64,000 nucleotides of DNA from Deltaproteobacteria bacterium (GTDB lineage: Bacteria; Myxococcota; Kuafuiibacteriia; Kuafuiibacteriales; Kuafuiibacteriaceae), in contig JACKEN010000007.1 of assembly GCA_020632995.1 (NCBI GenBank), forward strand, positions 62,001-126,000. The letters are read 5' to 3'. Both the position numbers and the translations under genes were made by a program. Position 1 is the stretch's first letter; each line of letters begins with the position of its first letter. Below, in pieces: positions 47,702 to 56,861 of the stretch. The notes beneath the pieces are model-generated. The model saw only the letters and a program-made list of their open reading frames with translations. It was not told the origin of the DNA and ran no database searches.

Positions 47702-49162
47702 GTGAAGCGCTTCTTTGGGCTCGTGGGGCTCGGGCTGGTGGTCCTGGTAGGGGTCCTTGTCTACCGGGCCCTGACCTTCACCCTCGAGCAAGGCCCCTTG
47801 CCGCCCGCGGTGGCGGTGGCGGTCGACGACGACGCGGCGGTGGCCCGCCTCGCCGCGGCGCTCCGGATCCCCACCGTAGCCAACAGCACGGAGCCCCACT
47901 TCGACCCCGCCGCCTTCGACGCCCTCCACGCCCACCTGCGGGCCAGCTTCCCCAACCTGTTCACCACCCTGAGCACGGAGGCGGTGAACCGCGACTCGCT
48001 GATCTTCACCTGGCAGGGCACCGACCCGACCCTGAAGCCCATCCTGCTCATGGCCCACCAGGACGTGGTGCCGGTCGACACCGGCACCGAGCCGGCGTGG
48101 AGCCGCCCACCGTTTGCAGGTGAGGTTGCAGACGGCTGGATCGTGGGCCGAGGCGCCCTCGACGTGAAGTCCGGCCTGATGGGGATCCTGGAGGCGGTGG
48201 AGCTGTTGGTGAAGGCCGGGCACCGCCCCAAGCGCACGGTGTACCTGGCCTTCGGCCACGACGAGGAGCTCGGGGGTACGCACGGCGCCAAGGCGGTGGC
48301 GAAGCGCTTCGCCGAGCGGGGCGTGCACTTCGAGTTCGTCCTCGACGAGGGCGGCAGCGTGGTCGAGGGCGTGGTGCCGGGGGTGAAGGGCCCGGTGGCC
48401 CTGGTCGGAGTGGCCGAGAAGGGCTACGTGAGCCTGCGCCTGTCGGCCGAGGGCGCGGGTGGCCACTCCTCGATGCCCCCGCCCCGCACCGCGGTGGGCG
48501 TGGTGGCGCAGGCGGTGACCCGCCTCGAGCAGAGCCCGTTCCCCGCCCACATCGATCACGCCGGCCGCTTCTTCGCCTACGTGGGGCCCAAGATGCCCTT
48601 CGATCGGCGCTTGGTGTTCGCGAACCTGTGGCTCTTCGAGCCGCTGATCTTCCGCATCCTCAGCGGCACACCGTCCATGAACGCGTCCATCCGCACCACC
48701 ACCGCCCCGACCATGATGCGCGGCGGGGTGAAGGACAATGTGCTGCCGGTGCACGCGGAGGCGGTGGTGAACTTTCGCATCCTCCCCGGCGAGACCCCGG
48801 CCACGGTGAAGACCAGGGTCGAGGCGGTGATCGACGACCCCGCGGTGAAGGTCGAGGAGGTCGAGGGCTTCGGCGACGACCCCTCTCCGATCTCCGACGT
48901 GCGCTCCACCAGCTTCGCCCTCGTGCGCGACGCCATCCGCCAGGCCGCCCAGGATCCGGAGCTGGTGGTGCCCCTGCTCACCGTGGGGGCCACCGACTCC
49001 CGCTACTTCCAGGGCATCACCGACAACACCTACCGGTACCTCCACATCCGCCTGGGGCCCGACGATCTCGCCCGGCTCCACGGCACCGACGAGCGCATCT
49101 CGGTCGCCAACTACCTGGAGATGGTGCGCTTCTACTACCTGCTGATCCGCAACGCGACTTGA
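47702..49162 (+). CDS. M20-family metallopeptidase, membrane-anchored (carboxypeptidase S/PM20D1 type)
   Basis: 486 residues. One N-terminal transmembrane helix (FFGLVGLGLVVLVGVLVY). Zinc ligands and catalytic residues are visible: LLMAHQDVVPVD, GRGALDVKSG, HDEELGG and VLDEGG. The lid domain has GGHSSMPPP. Length and the anchor match the CPS1/PM20D1 branch, which hydrolyses peptides or N-acyl amino acids. The open frame is intact. GTG 47702 is the start; no strong ribosome site. Confidence 0.92.
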   Translation: MKRFFGLVGLGLVVLVGVLVYRALTFTLEQGPLPPAVAVAVDDDAAVARLAAALRIPTVANSTEPHFDPAAFDALHAHLRASFPNLFTTLSTEAVNRDSLIFTWQGTDPTLKPILLMAHQDVVPVDTGTEPAWSRPPFAGEVADGWIVGRGALDVKSGLMGILEAVELLVKAGHRPKRTVYLAFGHDEELGGTHGAKAVAKRFAERGVHFEFVLDEGGSVVEGVVPGVKGPVALVGVAEKGYVSLRLSAEGAGGHSSMPPPRTAVGVVAQAVTRLEQSPFPAHIDHAGRFFAYVGPKMPFDRRLVFANLWLFEPLIFRILSGTPSMNASIRTTTAPTMMRGGVKDNVLPVHAEAVVNFRILPGETPATVKTRVEAVIDDPAVKVEEVEGFGDDPSPISDVRSTSFALVRDAIRQAAQDPELVVPLLTVGATDSRYFQGITDNTYRYLHIRLGPDDLARLHGTDERISVANYLEMVRFYYLLIRNAT

Positions 49163-49236
49163 CCGCCCTGGCCCCGCCCACATCCCTCGTGGACTCCGGC
49201 GCCCTCCCGGGTTAGGGCTGACGAGGGCTCCAGGAC

Positions 49237-50854
49237 ATGATGGACACGCACCGCGCACGCCTCGTGCAGAAGACCATGGCGCAGGAGCTGCGCCGCTCCA
49301 TGAAGGGCATGCACCTGAAGGGCCACCCGCGCCCCTTCTTCATGTCCTATCTGTTGCACCACACCCAGGGGCTCGACATCTGGGGCCGCTACGGCGCGGT
49401 GTTCAACACCGAGCCGATCCGGGGCTGCGACCTCTACTCCGAGGTGCGCGTCGGCACCTACCGCATGGACCAGACCCTCGACGGCGGCCTGAGCTCCGAG
49501 CTGTCGGATCGCGAGTCGTACAACTGGCTGCTCGGGCCGCAGGACCTCGAGCCCGAGGCGGTGCGCTACGCGTTCTGGAAGCTCACCCAGCTCAAGTACT
49601 GGGAGGCGCTCCAGGAGTACTACGAGAAGCGCAAGATCCAGGTGGAGCAGCGCCTGAAGAACGACTCCCCCTCCTTCAGCAAGGAGCCCGCTGGTCCGCA
49701 ACAACCCGGTCGAGCCGACGAAGTTCCCCGAGAAGCGGTGGTCCGACTTCGTGCGCGAGGCCTCGGGCATGTTCAAGGGCTACAAGTCCCTCGTCGACCC
49801 CTACGTGCGCATCCGCGGGGTGTCGCGGGTGCGGGTCTTCGTGAACTCCGAGGGGAGCAAGTTCACCTGCCAGGAGCGCTTCTTCGAGGTGATCGTCGCC
49901 GCCTGGTACCTCACCAAGGACGGCGTCTACCTCAGCGCGAGCCGACAGTTCTACGGGCGCAGCCTCGAGGAGCTGCCGAAGATGGCGAAGGTGGCGGAGG
50001 CGATCGACGAGATCGCCCGCGACCTCTCCGACCTCGCGCGGGCCGAGCCGATGGACCCGTACGCCGGCCCCGCGCTGCTGTCCGGCACCGCCACCGGGCT
50101 CGTGTTCCACGAGGCGATCGGGCACCGCCTGGAGGGCGAGCGCATGGTGAAAACGAGGTCACCGTGCGTTACCGTAATAACGGTCACCGAGAGCGTCGAC
50201 CTCATCGACGACCCCAGCCTGGCGGAGTGGGAGGGCGTGCCGCTCTACGGCCACTACGACGTGGACGACGAGGGGGTCCGCTCCCAGCGGGCGGAGCTGG
50301 TGAAGAGCGGGGTCCTGAAGACCTTCCTCATGAGCCGCTCACCCACGAAGGGCTTCCATCACTCCAACGGTCACGGGCGCCACGAGCGCTACCAGGATCC
50401 GATGGCCCGCATGGCGAACCTGATCGTCACGAGCGAGGAGCGGCGCCCGTGGCCGGAGCTGGAGGACATGATGATGACCATGGTGCGGGAGCGCGGCCTC
50501 CCCCACGGCATCATCGTGCGTCGCGTGAGCAGCGGCGAGACCCGCACCGACCACTACGACTTCCAGGCCTTCAAGGGGGTGCCCACCGAGGTGTATCGTG
50601 TGGATCCCAAGACGGGGAAGGAGACCCGGGTGCGCGACGTCAACTTCATCGGCACTCCGCTCGCCGCGATCCAGCGCATCCGCGCCTTCGGCGAGGACTA
50701 CCAAGTCGACAACAGCTACTGCTTCGCCGAGAGCGGCTCGGTGCCGGTGGCCACCGTGGCCCCCGCGATGTTGGTCGACGAGCTCGAGCTGCAGCGCGCC
50801 AACACCCGCATCAGGCCTCCGGTGCTGCCCTTCCCGCCCATGGCCAGGAGGTGA
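49237..50854 (+). CDS. tldD: TldD/PmbA-family metalloprotease
   Basis: About 540 residues with one shift near 49687-49689 (rejoining at LVRNNPVEPTKFPEKRWSDF). The zinc motif HExxxH is FHEAIGHRLEGERM, near residue 290, followed downstream by GHYDVDDEGVRSQRAELVKS, FLMSRSPT and SNGHGRHE. TldD and TldE form a heterodimeric protease that trims unfolded or modified peptides. No TldE partner is in view. Directly after LEGERM the sequence (50150-50190) departs from the family: the usual ~30 residues are replaced by about 20 with an AT-richer palindromic stretch. Start at ATG 49237 or the next ATG. Confidence 0.85.
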
Positions 50855-50856
50855 AG

Positions 50857-52011
50857 ATGGGCAAGAAGGACGAGCTCCCGCCCGCGCTGAAGTCCGAGCC
50901 CGAAGAGGGCTACGTCGGTCGAGGCCCCGAGACCCTGGCCACCGTCTTCTTCTTCGCGCTGTTCACGGTGGCCATCGGGGCGATGCTCTACCTCTGTGGG
51001 CGTACATCTCGGACATCCTCCTCGCCGGGATCCTCTCCGCCCTCACCTTCCCGATCTTCCGAAGACTGCAAGACAAACGCATGCGCTGGCTCGCGGCCAC
51101 CCTGGTGTGCCTGATGGTCGTCGTGCTCGTGGCCGGCCCCCTCACCTTCCTCGTCAGCAGCCTCACGGTGGAGGCCGGCGCAGCGTTCGAGCTGGCGACT
51201 GGCAATTCCCGACAGATCCAGGGCGTCTTCGGCGGCGGGAAGCTGACACGTACATCCGCGCGCGCGGATATGGGGTGGAGTACACCCCGGACTCGGTGCG
51301 CCACGCGATCAGCACCACCGCGGCGGCGGTGGCCAAGGCGGTCTACACCCAGCTCAACGCGCTGGTCTCGAACGCCCTGGCCGCCCTCTTCCACTTCATC
51401 ATCATCGTGCTGATGCTCTTCTACATCCTGATGGATGGGCGGCGGTTCAAGCGCTACCTCTTCCGCCTCTCGCCGCTGCCCGACGAAGAGGAGGAGCTCA
51501 TCGTCACCAAGTTCGCGGACGTCGGGCGGGCGATCCTGTTCGGCAATGGCATCGGCAGCGCCCTGCAGGGCGTGCTGGGCGGCGTGGCGATGGCGGTGGT
51601 GGGGCTCCCCTCGCCCGTGCTCGGGGCACGGTGATGAGCGTGTTCGCGTTCCTGCCGCTGGTAGGCATCTCGGTGGTGGTACTCCCGGCCACCGGCTTCC
51701 TCCTGCTTCAGGGCCGGGTGATGGCGGCGGTGCTCTTCTTCACGTTCTGCATGGCCGAGGGCTTCGTGGTGGAGAACGTGGTGAAGACCAAGCTGATCGG
51801 CGACCACATGAAGATGCACAACATGGTCATCTTCATGGCCATCATCGCCGGCATCGGCCTGTTCGGCGTGATCGGCATCCTCTACGGGCCGCTGGTGGTG
51901 GCGCTCTTCCTCACCCTGGCCGAGCTCTACCAGACCCACTACCAGTACCGCTTCATGACCGCGGCCGAGACCGCGGCGGCCCAGACCCAGACCCTCCGCC
52001 GCATGGAGTGA
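50857..52011 (+). CDS. AI-2E/PerM family transporter
   Basis: About 385 residues in four frame pieces, with shifts near 50993, 51243 and 51622-51626. Membrane helices and family features are clear once joined: ISDILLAGILSALTFPIFRR, VSNALAALFHFIIIVLMLFY, MDGRRFKRYLFRLSPLPDEE, GSALQGVLGGVAMAVVGLPS, and the C-terminal ILYGPLVVALFLTLAELY. The family exports small molecules or ions; substrates are mostly unproven. AGGAGG lies just before ATG 50857, three bases after the TldD stop, so the two are probably an operon. Confidence 0.85.
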
Positions 52012-52081
52012 TCTGGCGCACACCACCCCGCCGGGCGACCCGGCCGGCCCCGTGCAGGATCTGCAGGTGGCCGCGGGATCC

Positions 52082-52104
52082 CGAGGTGCAGGCCCTGCAC
52101 CTCG
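52082..52104. terminator. Strong hairpin after the transporter gene
   Basis: CGAGGTGCAG (52082-52091) and CTGCACCTCG (52095-52104) are perfect 10-base arms around a GCC loop, 70 bases after the stop. No T-tract follows, as is usual in such GC-rich genomes. Confidence 0.5.
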
Positions 52105-52187
52105 CGGCGCATCAAGCCGCCGGAGGCTCCGGAGGCCAACCCGACCGACCGATCGGTGTTGGCCCGGGCCGTGCACAACAGTGTGTC

Positions 52188-53800
52188 ATGCCTGATCCCG
52201 TGGCCGGCGCCAGCGCCCCCCGCTACATCGAGATGAACCGCCGCTTCGACACCCAGTCGGACGGCGGCCGGGACATGGAGGTGGCCATGGCGGCCACCGT
52301 GTTCCGTGACCTCCAGGACGCGGGGCACATCCCCGCTGGCGCGCGGCTGGCGGACGAGCCCCCGGGGTCCGGCGGCAGCCTCCGCGGCACCTCCTACGAG
52401 GCCCGCCTGGTGGAGCTGATCACCGACCGCGACGGCAACGGGCGCCTCGACCTGGACATGGATCGCCTGCGCTCGGCCGCACTACCGGGAGCCCCACCAG
52501 CGACCAGCTGGAGCAGACCCTCACCAGCGGCCCCCGGGCCCAGCTCTCGGACGACTTCGTCCGCGGGCAGGACCGCCGCTCGGAGCTGACCGAGTACGGC
52601 GTGGTCAGCCGCCGCGGCCGGCGCATCCAGGGCTACTCGTCGGGCATGGTGCTCCAGGGCAGCCAGGACCGCGCGCAAGACAGCTTCCTCTCGGACGCCA
52701 GCACCCGAGCCGGGCGCAGCCCCGACGAGGCGCGCGCGGTGGCCCGCGAGGGCGTGGCCGGCGCGCAGGTTCTCTTGCGTCGCGGGGACCAGCGTCACGC
52801 CCAGAGCCTGCTCGCGGACACCGGCGAGGCGCTCATGCGCTCCGGCCGCCGGGACGAGGCGCGTCAGGTCTTCCAGGAGCTCCAGCGCGCGCCCTACGCC
52901 GACACCCAGGTCAACCTGATGCAGCGGCAGATGGACGAGACCCAGCGACAGGACCGGACCTACACCCCCGGCAACGACATCGCGGTGGAGTCCGGCGGCA
53001 CCACCAACACCATCGACGTGAGCGACTTCCGCTCCACCTACGGTGAGCTCGCCCAGCACCGGCTCACCCAGATCGACACCCAGGATCGGATGGAGACCGC
53101 GCTCGGCCACAGCGTCAATCCGACCCGCATGGAGGACGCCCGGGCCTACTTCCAGCAGTACGCCCAGGGCCACAGCACCGACGAGGTGCGCCAGGAGTAC
53201 CAGCGGTACATGGAGTCCTTCTACGTCCACACCGGCCGAGGGGTGGAGTGGAACAGCGCGGTATCAGAGGACGATCGGCCGGCCCACATGACCGAGCTCC
53301 TCAGCCACCAGCCCACCGACGACGCCGGCCGGCGCTTGGTGGACTGCGAGGGTTATAGCTACATGACCGATGCGATCCTCGGCGGAGTGCGCGATGAGAG
53401 TGGGCAGCCCCGCTTCGATGTCGGCTACGCCGCGCGGCCCGGCCACATCATCTCCGGGGTCTTCGACCGCGCGTCGGGGGAAGGCTTCACGGTGAACAAC
53501 GACGACACCCAGATGATGCAAGGTGACTTGTCATCGGATCGCGGGCGGGCCACTGCCCTCGCTCGCGGCATCGCCGACGGCTACTACAACGTGATCGGCG
53601 TGGGCCGGCACCCCTCCGACACCGACACCCAGGAGGACGACGGCACCCCGCGGACCGGCGCCCTCATCTGGACCGGCAACGACTTCGTCGGGGTGGTGAA
53701 CCCGCAGTTCCAGGAGGGCTACCGCCAGTGGCGCGACAGCCGCCTGGGCGGCGGCTCGGTGAGCGAGTACCTGGCCCACCTGGATCGGGGCGGCCAGTGA
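52188..53800 (+). CDS. Soluble protein with EF-hand-like motif and Cys/His/Asn pattern of a transglutaminase-like fold
   Basis: About 537 residues with one shift near 52480. No signal peptide. An EF-hand-like loop DRDGNGRLDLDMD lies near residue 90. A helical middle part (RRGDQRHAQSLLADTGEALM) may be TPR-like. Near the C-terminus DCEGYSYMTDAILGG, then RPGHIISGVF, then FTVNNDD gives Cys, His and Asn/Asp in the order and spacing of transglutaminase-like cysteine enzymes. No family is certain. Its stop overlaps a possible start of the next lipoprotein gene. ATG 52188 has no clear ribosome site. Confidence 0.65.
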
Positions 53801-53802
53801 GT

Positions 53803-54159
53803 ATGTCTCGTCGATGGCTCGCCGTACTGAGCGCAGGCTGGCTGCTCGCCGCCTGCGCGGATCCCGCCGAGACCCCGGACGCGGGCACGCTGCCCGACAC
53901 CGGGGTCGAGACGCCCGACACCGGGGTCGAGACGCCCGACTCCGGGGTCGAGACGCCCGACTCCGGGGTCGAGACGCCCGACTCCGGGGTGGAGCCTGAC
54001 GCGGGCTCCGGCCGCCGGGTCCAGGCCAGGGGCCTGGTGCCGGTGCTCGGGGTCAGCGCCAACGCCAACCGCACGGTCTATGGCCGCGTGAACAGCCCCA
54101 CCGCCGGGGTGGCCTCCGGGCCCAACCACGTCGTCCGAACCACCCCCGCCCCCCGCTGA
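53803..54159 (+). CDS. Small repeat lipoprotein
   Basis: 118 residues. The signal peptide RWLAVLSAGWLLAAC ends in a lipobox. The mature protein begins with PDTGVETPDSG repeats (five to six units) and a short basic C-terminus. Such repeats act as extended linkers in myxococcal surface proteins, but here nearly the whole protein is linker. GTG 53797, overlapping the upstream stop, is an alternative start. Confidence 0.7.
   Translation: MSRRWLAVLSAGWLLAACADPAETPDAGTLPDTGVETPDTGVETPDSGVETPDSGVETPDSGVEPDAGSGRRVQARGLVPVLGVSANANRTVYGRVNSPTAGVASGPNHVVRTTPAPR
53900..53992 (+). repeat. 21-bp tandem repeat array
   Basis: Nearly perfect copies of GAGACGCCCGACTCCGGGGT plus C, about four and a half units, encoding the heptad ETPDSGV. 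The first unit has ACC for TCC. Slippage could change copy number. Confidence 0.85.
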
Positions 54160-54170
54160 AGGAGCCCACG

Positions 54171-55721
54171 ATGAAAGCCAACCTGCGCACCACCCTCCTC
54201 CTCCTCGCCGCCCTGGCCGCCCCCAGGGTGGGCTGGGCCCAGGACATCCGGATCCCCTTCGAGGGCTTCATGACCGACGACCAGGACCTCCCGGTGGAGG
54301 GTCCTCTGGACCTCGAGATCCGCATCTATGACGCGGAAGAGGGGGGCACCGAGCTCTTCCAGGAGCGCCACGAGGGCGTGGTGGTCTCCGGGGGCTACTT
54401 CTTCCTCCAGATCGGCGCGACCAACGCCCTGCCGCCCAACGTGTTCGAGGTCCAGGACGCGACCCTGCTCAGCGACAACCGCTTCATCGGGCTGACGGTG
54501 GTCGGCGACCCGGCCGAGCTGCACCTGCCAGTCGGCTCTGTGCTCGGTGGTCTGCGCCCCTGACCGGTAAGTGTGCTCTGGTCCCCAGGGCTCGCCGCCC
54601 CCGCGCGGGATGCTGTGATGGCCTGACGGCCAGGACGGCGACGCCCTGCGGGTCCTGCGCTGGCCCCACTCGCCTTAGGTACGATTCATTTGCTGGCCCC
54701 ACCGGCCCCAGGGGCCTCACGCGCTGCTGGCCCCACCGGTAACACTGGTGCAGGGTTCGCCGGTCTCTACCGCCCCAGGCCTGCGGCGCCACCGCCCCAT
54801 TCGGCAACACTCGCAACACCGGTGCAACGGGGCCTGCTGGCCCCACTCGGGCCCCAGGGCCACTGGCGCCCAGGGTCCGCAGGGCCTCACCGGCGCTCAG
54901 GGTCGCAGGGCCTCCGCGGCGCCACCTTCGTCCCACCGGCAACACTGGCGCAACTGGGCCTGTTGCACCCAATGAATCTCAGGCTCCACCGTGCCGCTTT
55001 GGTCCCGCTGGCCCCATCGCCCGTGGTGGCCTCCGCGGCGCCACCGGCCCGACCGGCAACACCGGTGCGACCGGGCCTGCCGGCCCCACCGGCCCGCAGG
55101 GCAACCAGGGCGTGCCCGGCGCCACCGGCGCGCAGGGCATCCAGGGCCTCCAGGGTCCCCGCGGCTTCGCCGGCGCCACCGGCCCCACCGGCCCCACCGG
55201 CAACACCGGCTCGGTCGGCCCCACCGGCCCCACCGGCGCCGCCGGCATCCCGGGCGTGCCCTGCGCAAGCTGTGTTGACGACGCCTCGGTGCAGGACCGC
55301 GTGGTGCGGGTGTCGATGTCCTGTCGCGCCGGCGCCTCGGCCCCCGGCACCGGGAGCTTCGGCTGGACCTTCATCGCCCCCGGCCCCTCCGTGGTGTGCA
55401 CCGCGCCGGTGCCCGACGACTACGCCGGCGGCAACGTGACGTTCCGCGTGTTCTACCGGAGCGTCCGCGAACCCGTTCGCCCAGGACTTCCAGCTGATCT
55501 CCGCCCCCCTGGACTCGGGGAGCGCCACCGTCACCACCACCACCCGCACCCTGGCCGCCACCGTGACCACGGCCTTCGCCTTCTGGGACGTGACCTTCAC
55601 CAGCGCCCAGGCCTTCGGCAACGGCACCGGCAACGCCTTCGTGCTCTTCTCGGTGGTGAACCAGGTGGGCCAGCTCACCGAGCTGGTGGACGTGTCCATG
55701 CGCTACACCGCGCGCCGCTGA
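54171..55721 (+). CDS. Collagen-like repeat surface protein, multiply frameshifted
   Basis: The N-terminal 125 residues are intact: signal peptide ending VGWAQ, then a beta domain (DIRIPFEGFMTDDQDLPVEG, GYFFLQIGATN) and an assembly-type end (ELHLPVGSV) where the frame is lost near 54540. From about 54650 to 55265 the bases encode Gly-X-Y triplets (GATGPTGPTGNTGSVGPTGP) in changing frames. A C-terminal domain (VSMSCRAGASAPGTGSFGWT, then FAQDFQLISAPLDSGSATVT after a shift at ~55468) ends at a TGA at 55719. The plan (head, collagen-like stalk, C-terminal domain) resembles bacterial collagen-like stalk proteins. AAGGAG precedes ATG 54171. Confidence 0.65.
54650..55265 (+). repeat. Degenerate collagen-like (Gly-X-Y) coding repeats
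   Basis: GGCCCCACCGGC/GGCAACACCGG-type 9- and 18-base units. The second half (from ~55050) is clean and in one frame; the first half carries many indels. Confidence 0.75.
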
Positions 55722-55726
55722 GGGGA

Positions 55727-56200
55727 GTGGCGGCCGGGTCACACAACGCCCTGGTCCTCGGCTGCCCCCCAGGCGCCGAGGACCGGCGCGAACCGCCCGG
55801 ACGGCGGGTCGTGGAGCTCCTGCGGGCCGCGCTCGTCGAAGATGGGTGGCAGACCTCTGAGCCAGACAACTGGCGAGACTCGGGCTGGGCCATCACCGCC
55901 CAGCTGCGCTCCGCCACGGTCACCCTCGTAATCAGCGCGTACGGCGAGAACGCCTGGATCCTCCAGGTCGCTCCAGCCGAGCAACGCACGCCGGGGATCC
56001 TGGGCCTGTTCAAGCGCAAGCTCGAACAAGCCACCAGCGCCGAGGTGCTCCGAGCGGCCCGTGTGGTCCATCGCGCATTCGAGGGGTCCGCCTGGTGCAC
56101 GGAGCAACGGTGGGCGCTCGATGGGCCACCCGACCAGGAACCGACGACGCCGGGTCCCGAGGATCCAAGAGAGGCCAAGCTACCGCAAGAAGGCGGCGTG
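55727..56200 (+). CDS. Small protein of unknown function
   Basis: About 155 residues from GTG 55727. Helical start (RRVVELLRAALVEDGWQT), beta middle (GWAITAQLRSATVTLVISAY) and a helical region (LFKRKLEQATSAEVLRAARV). The frame runs into the next gene without a stop. In another frame a TGA at 56199-56201 overlaps the next ATG, so a one-base error near the Pro/Glu-rich end is likely and the exact end is unsure. No family recognised. Confidence 0.55.
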
Positions 56201-56847
56201 ATGACGAATCGAGTCGAGTGCACGGAGTGCGGAGCCAAGATCCTCCAGACCACCTTCGACAGGCACGGCGGTCTTTTGCGCGGTGCGCGCGGATCTCCCC
56301 GGAGGAGAGGGCACGAACCAGGGCCTTCCGACAGAGCGTGGAGACAGGCGAGTACTTCCGACCGACCGCGGACGAGCTCGCGTCCGCGAGGGCCGCCAGC
56401 GAGATCCCCACGCCACCGTCGGCGTGGGCGCTCGAGCCCGACTTCCACATCAAGGACAAGGGCTCGAGCATCCAGGCGGTGCTCGCCGACGCCGCCCAGC
56501 TCGAACAAGGCGACGTCTTCCTCCTCGCCTCGGACGGCGCCCGCCTCAGCCTCTCCTTCGGCCCGCGCTTCGGCGTCGTGGAGTATCAGAACGCCGCGGA
56601 CGAGCTCTACCTCTACGCCTACTCACCGGAGAACGTGTCCGAGCAGGTCCCGGCCGGCGAGCACGTCGACCAGGCCTGCCCGTGCTGCGGCGTCGGCATG
56701 CTCTGGTATCCAAGCCGGTTCCACATGCCGCGTCGCCTCGCCTTCGAGGCGCTCGAGCGCCTCGTCGCAGGCGCCGAGCTCCCCGCCGACTGCCGCTGGC
56801 TCGCGTACGACGACGACATCTCCCACGTGTCAGAGGGTTGCGGCTAG
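56201..56847 (+). CDS. Small zinc-ribbon-like protein of unknown function, frameshifted
   Basis: About 215 residues with one shift at 56274-56277 (T4 where T5 restores the frame as HGGLFARCAR). The N-terminus has VECTECGAKILQTTFDRHGG, then CAR, a two- or three-Cys knuckle. A second Cys pair ACPCCGVGM lies near residue 160. The middle is beta-rich (DGARLSLSFGPRFGVVEYQN). It may be coupled to 55727-56200. No family recognised. Confidence 0.6.
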
Positions 56848-56861
56848 CTTAGCCTAGCTAG
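56844..56861. terminator. Short inverted repeat between convergent genes
   Basis: CTAGCT (56844-56849) and AGCTAG (56856-56861) around six bases, overlapping the stop codons of both genes. Weak as a hairpin. Confidence 0.25.
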
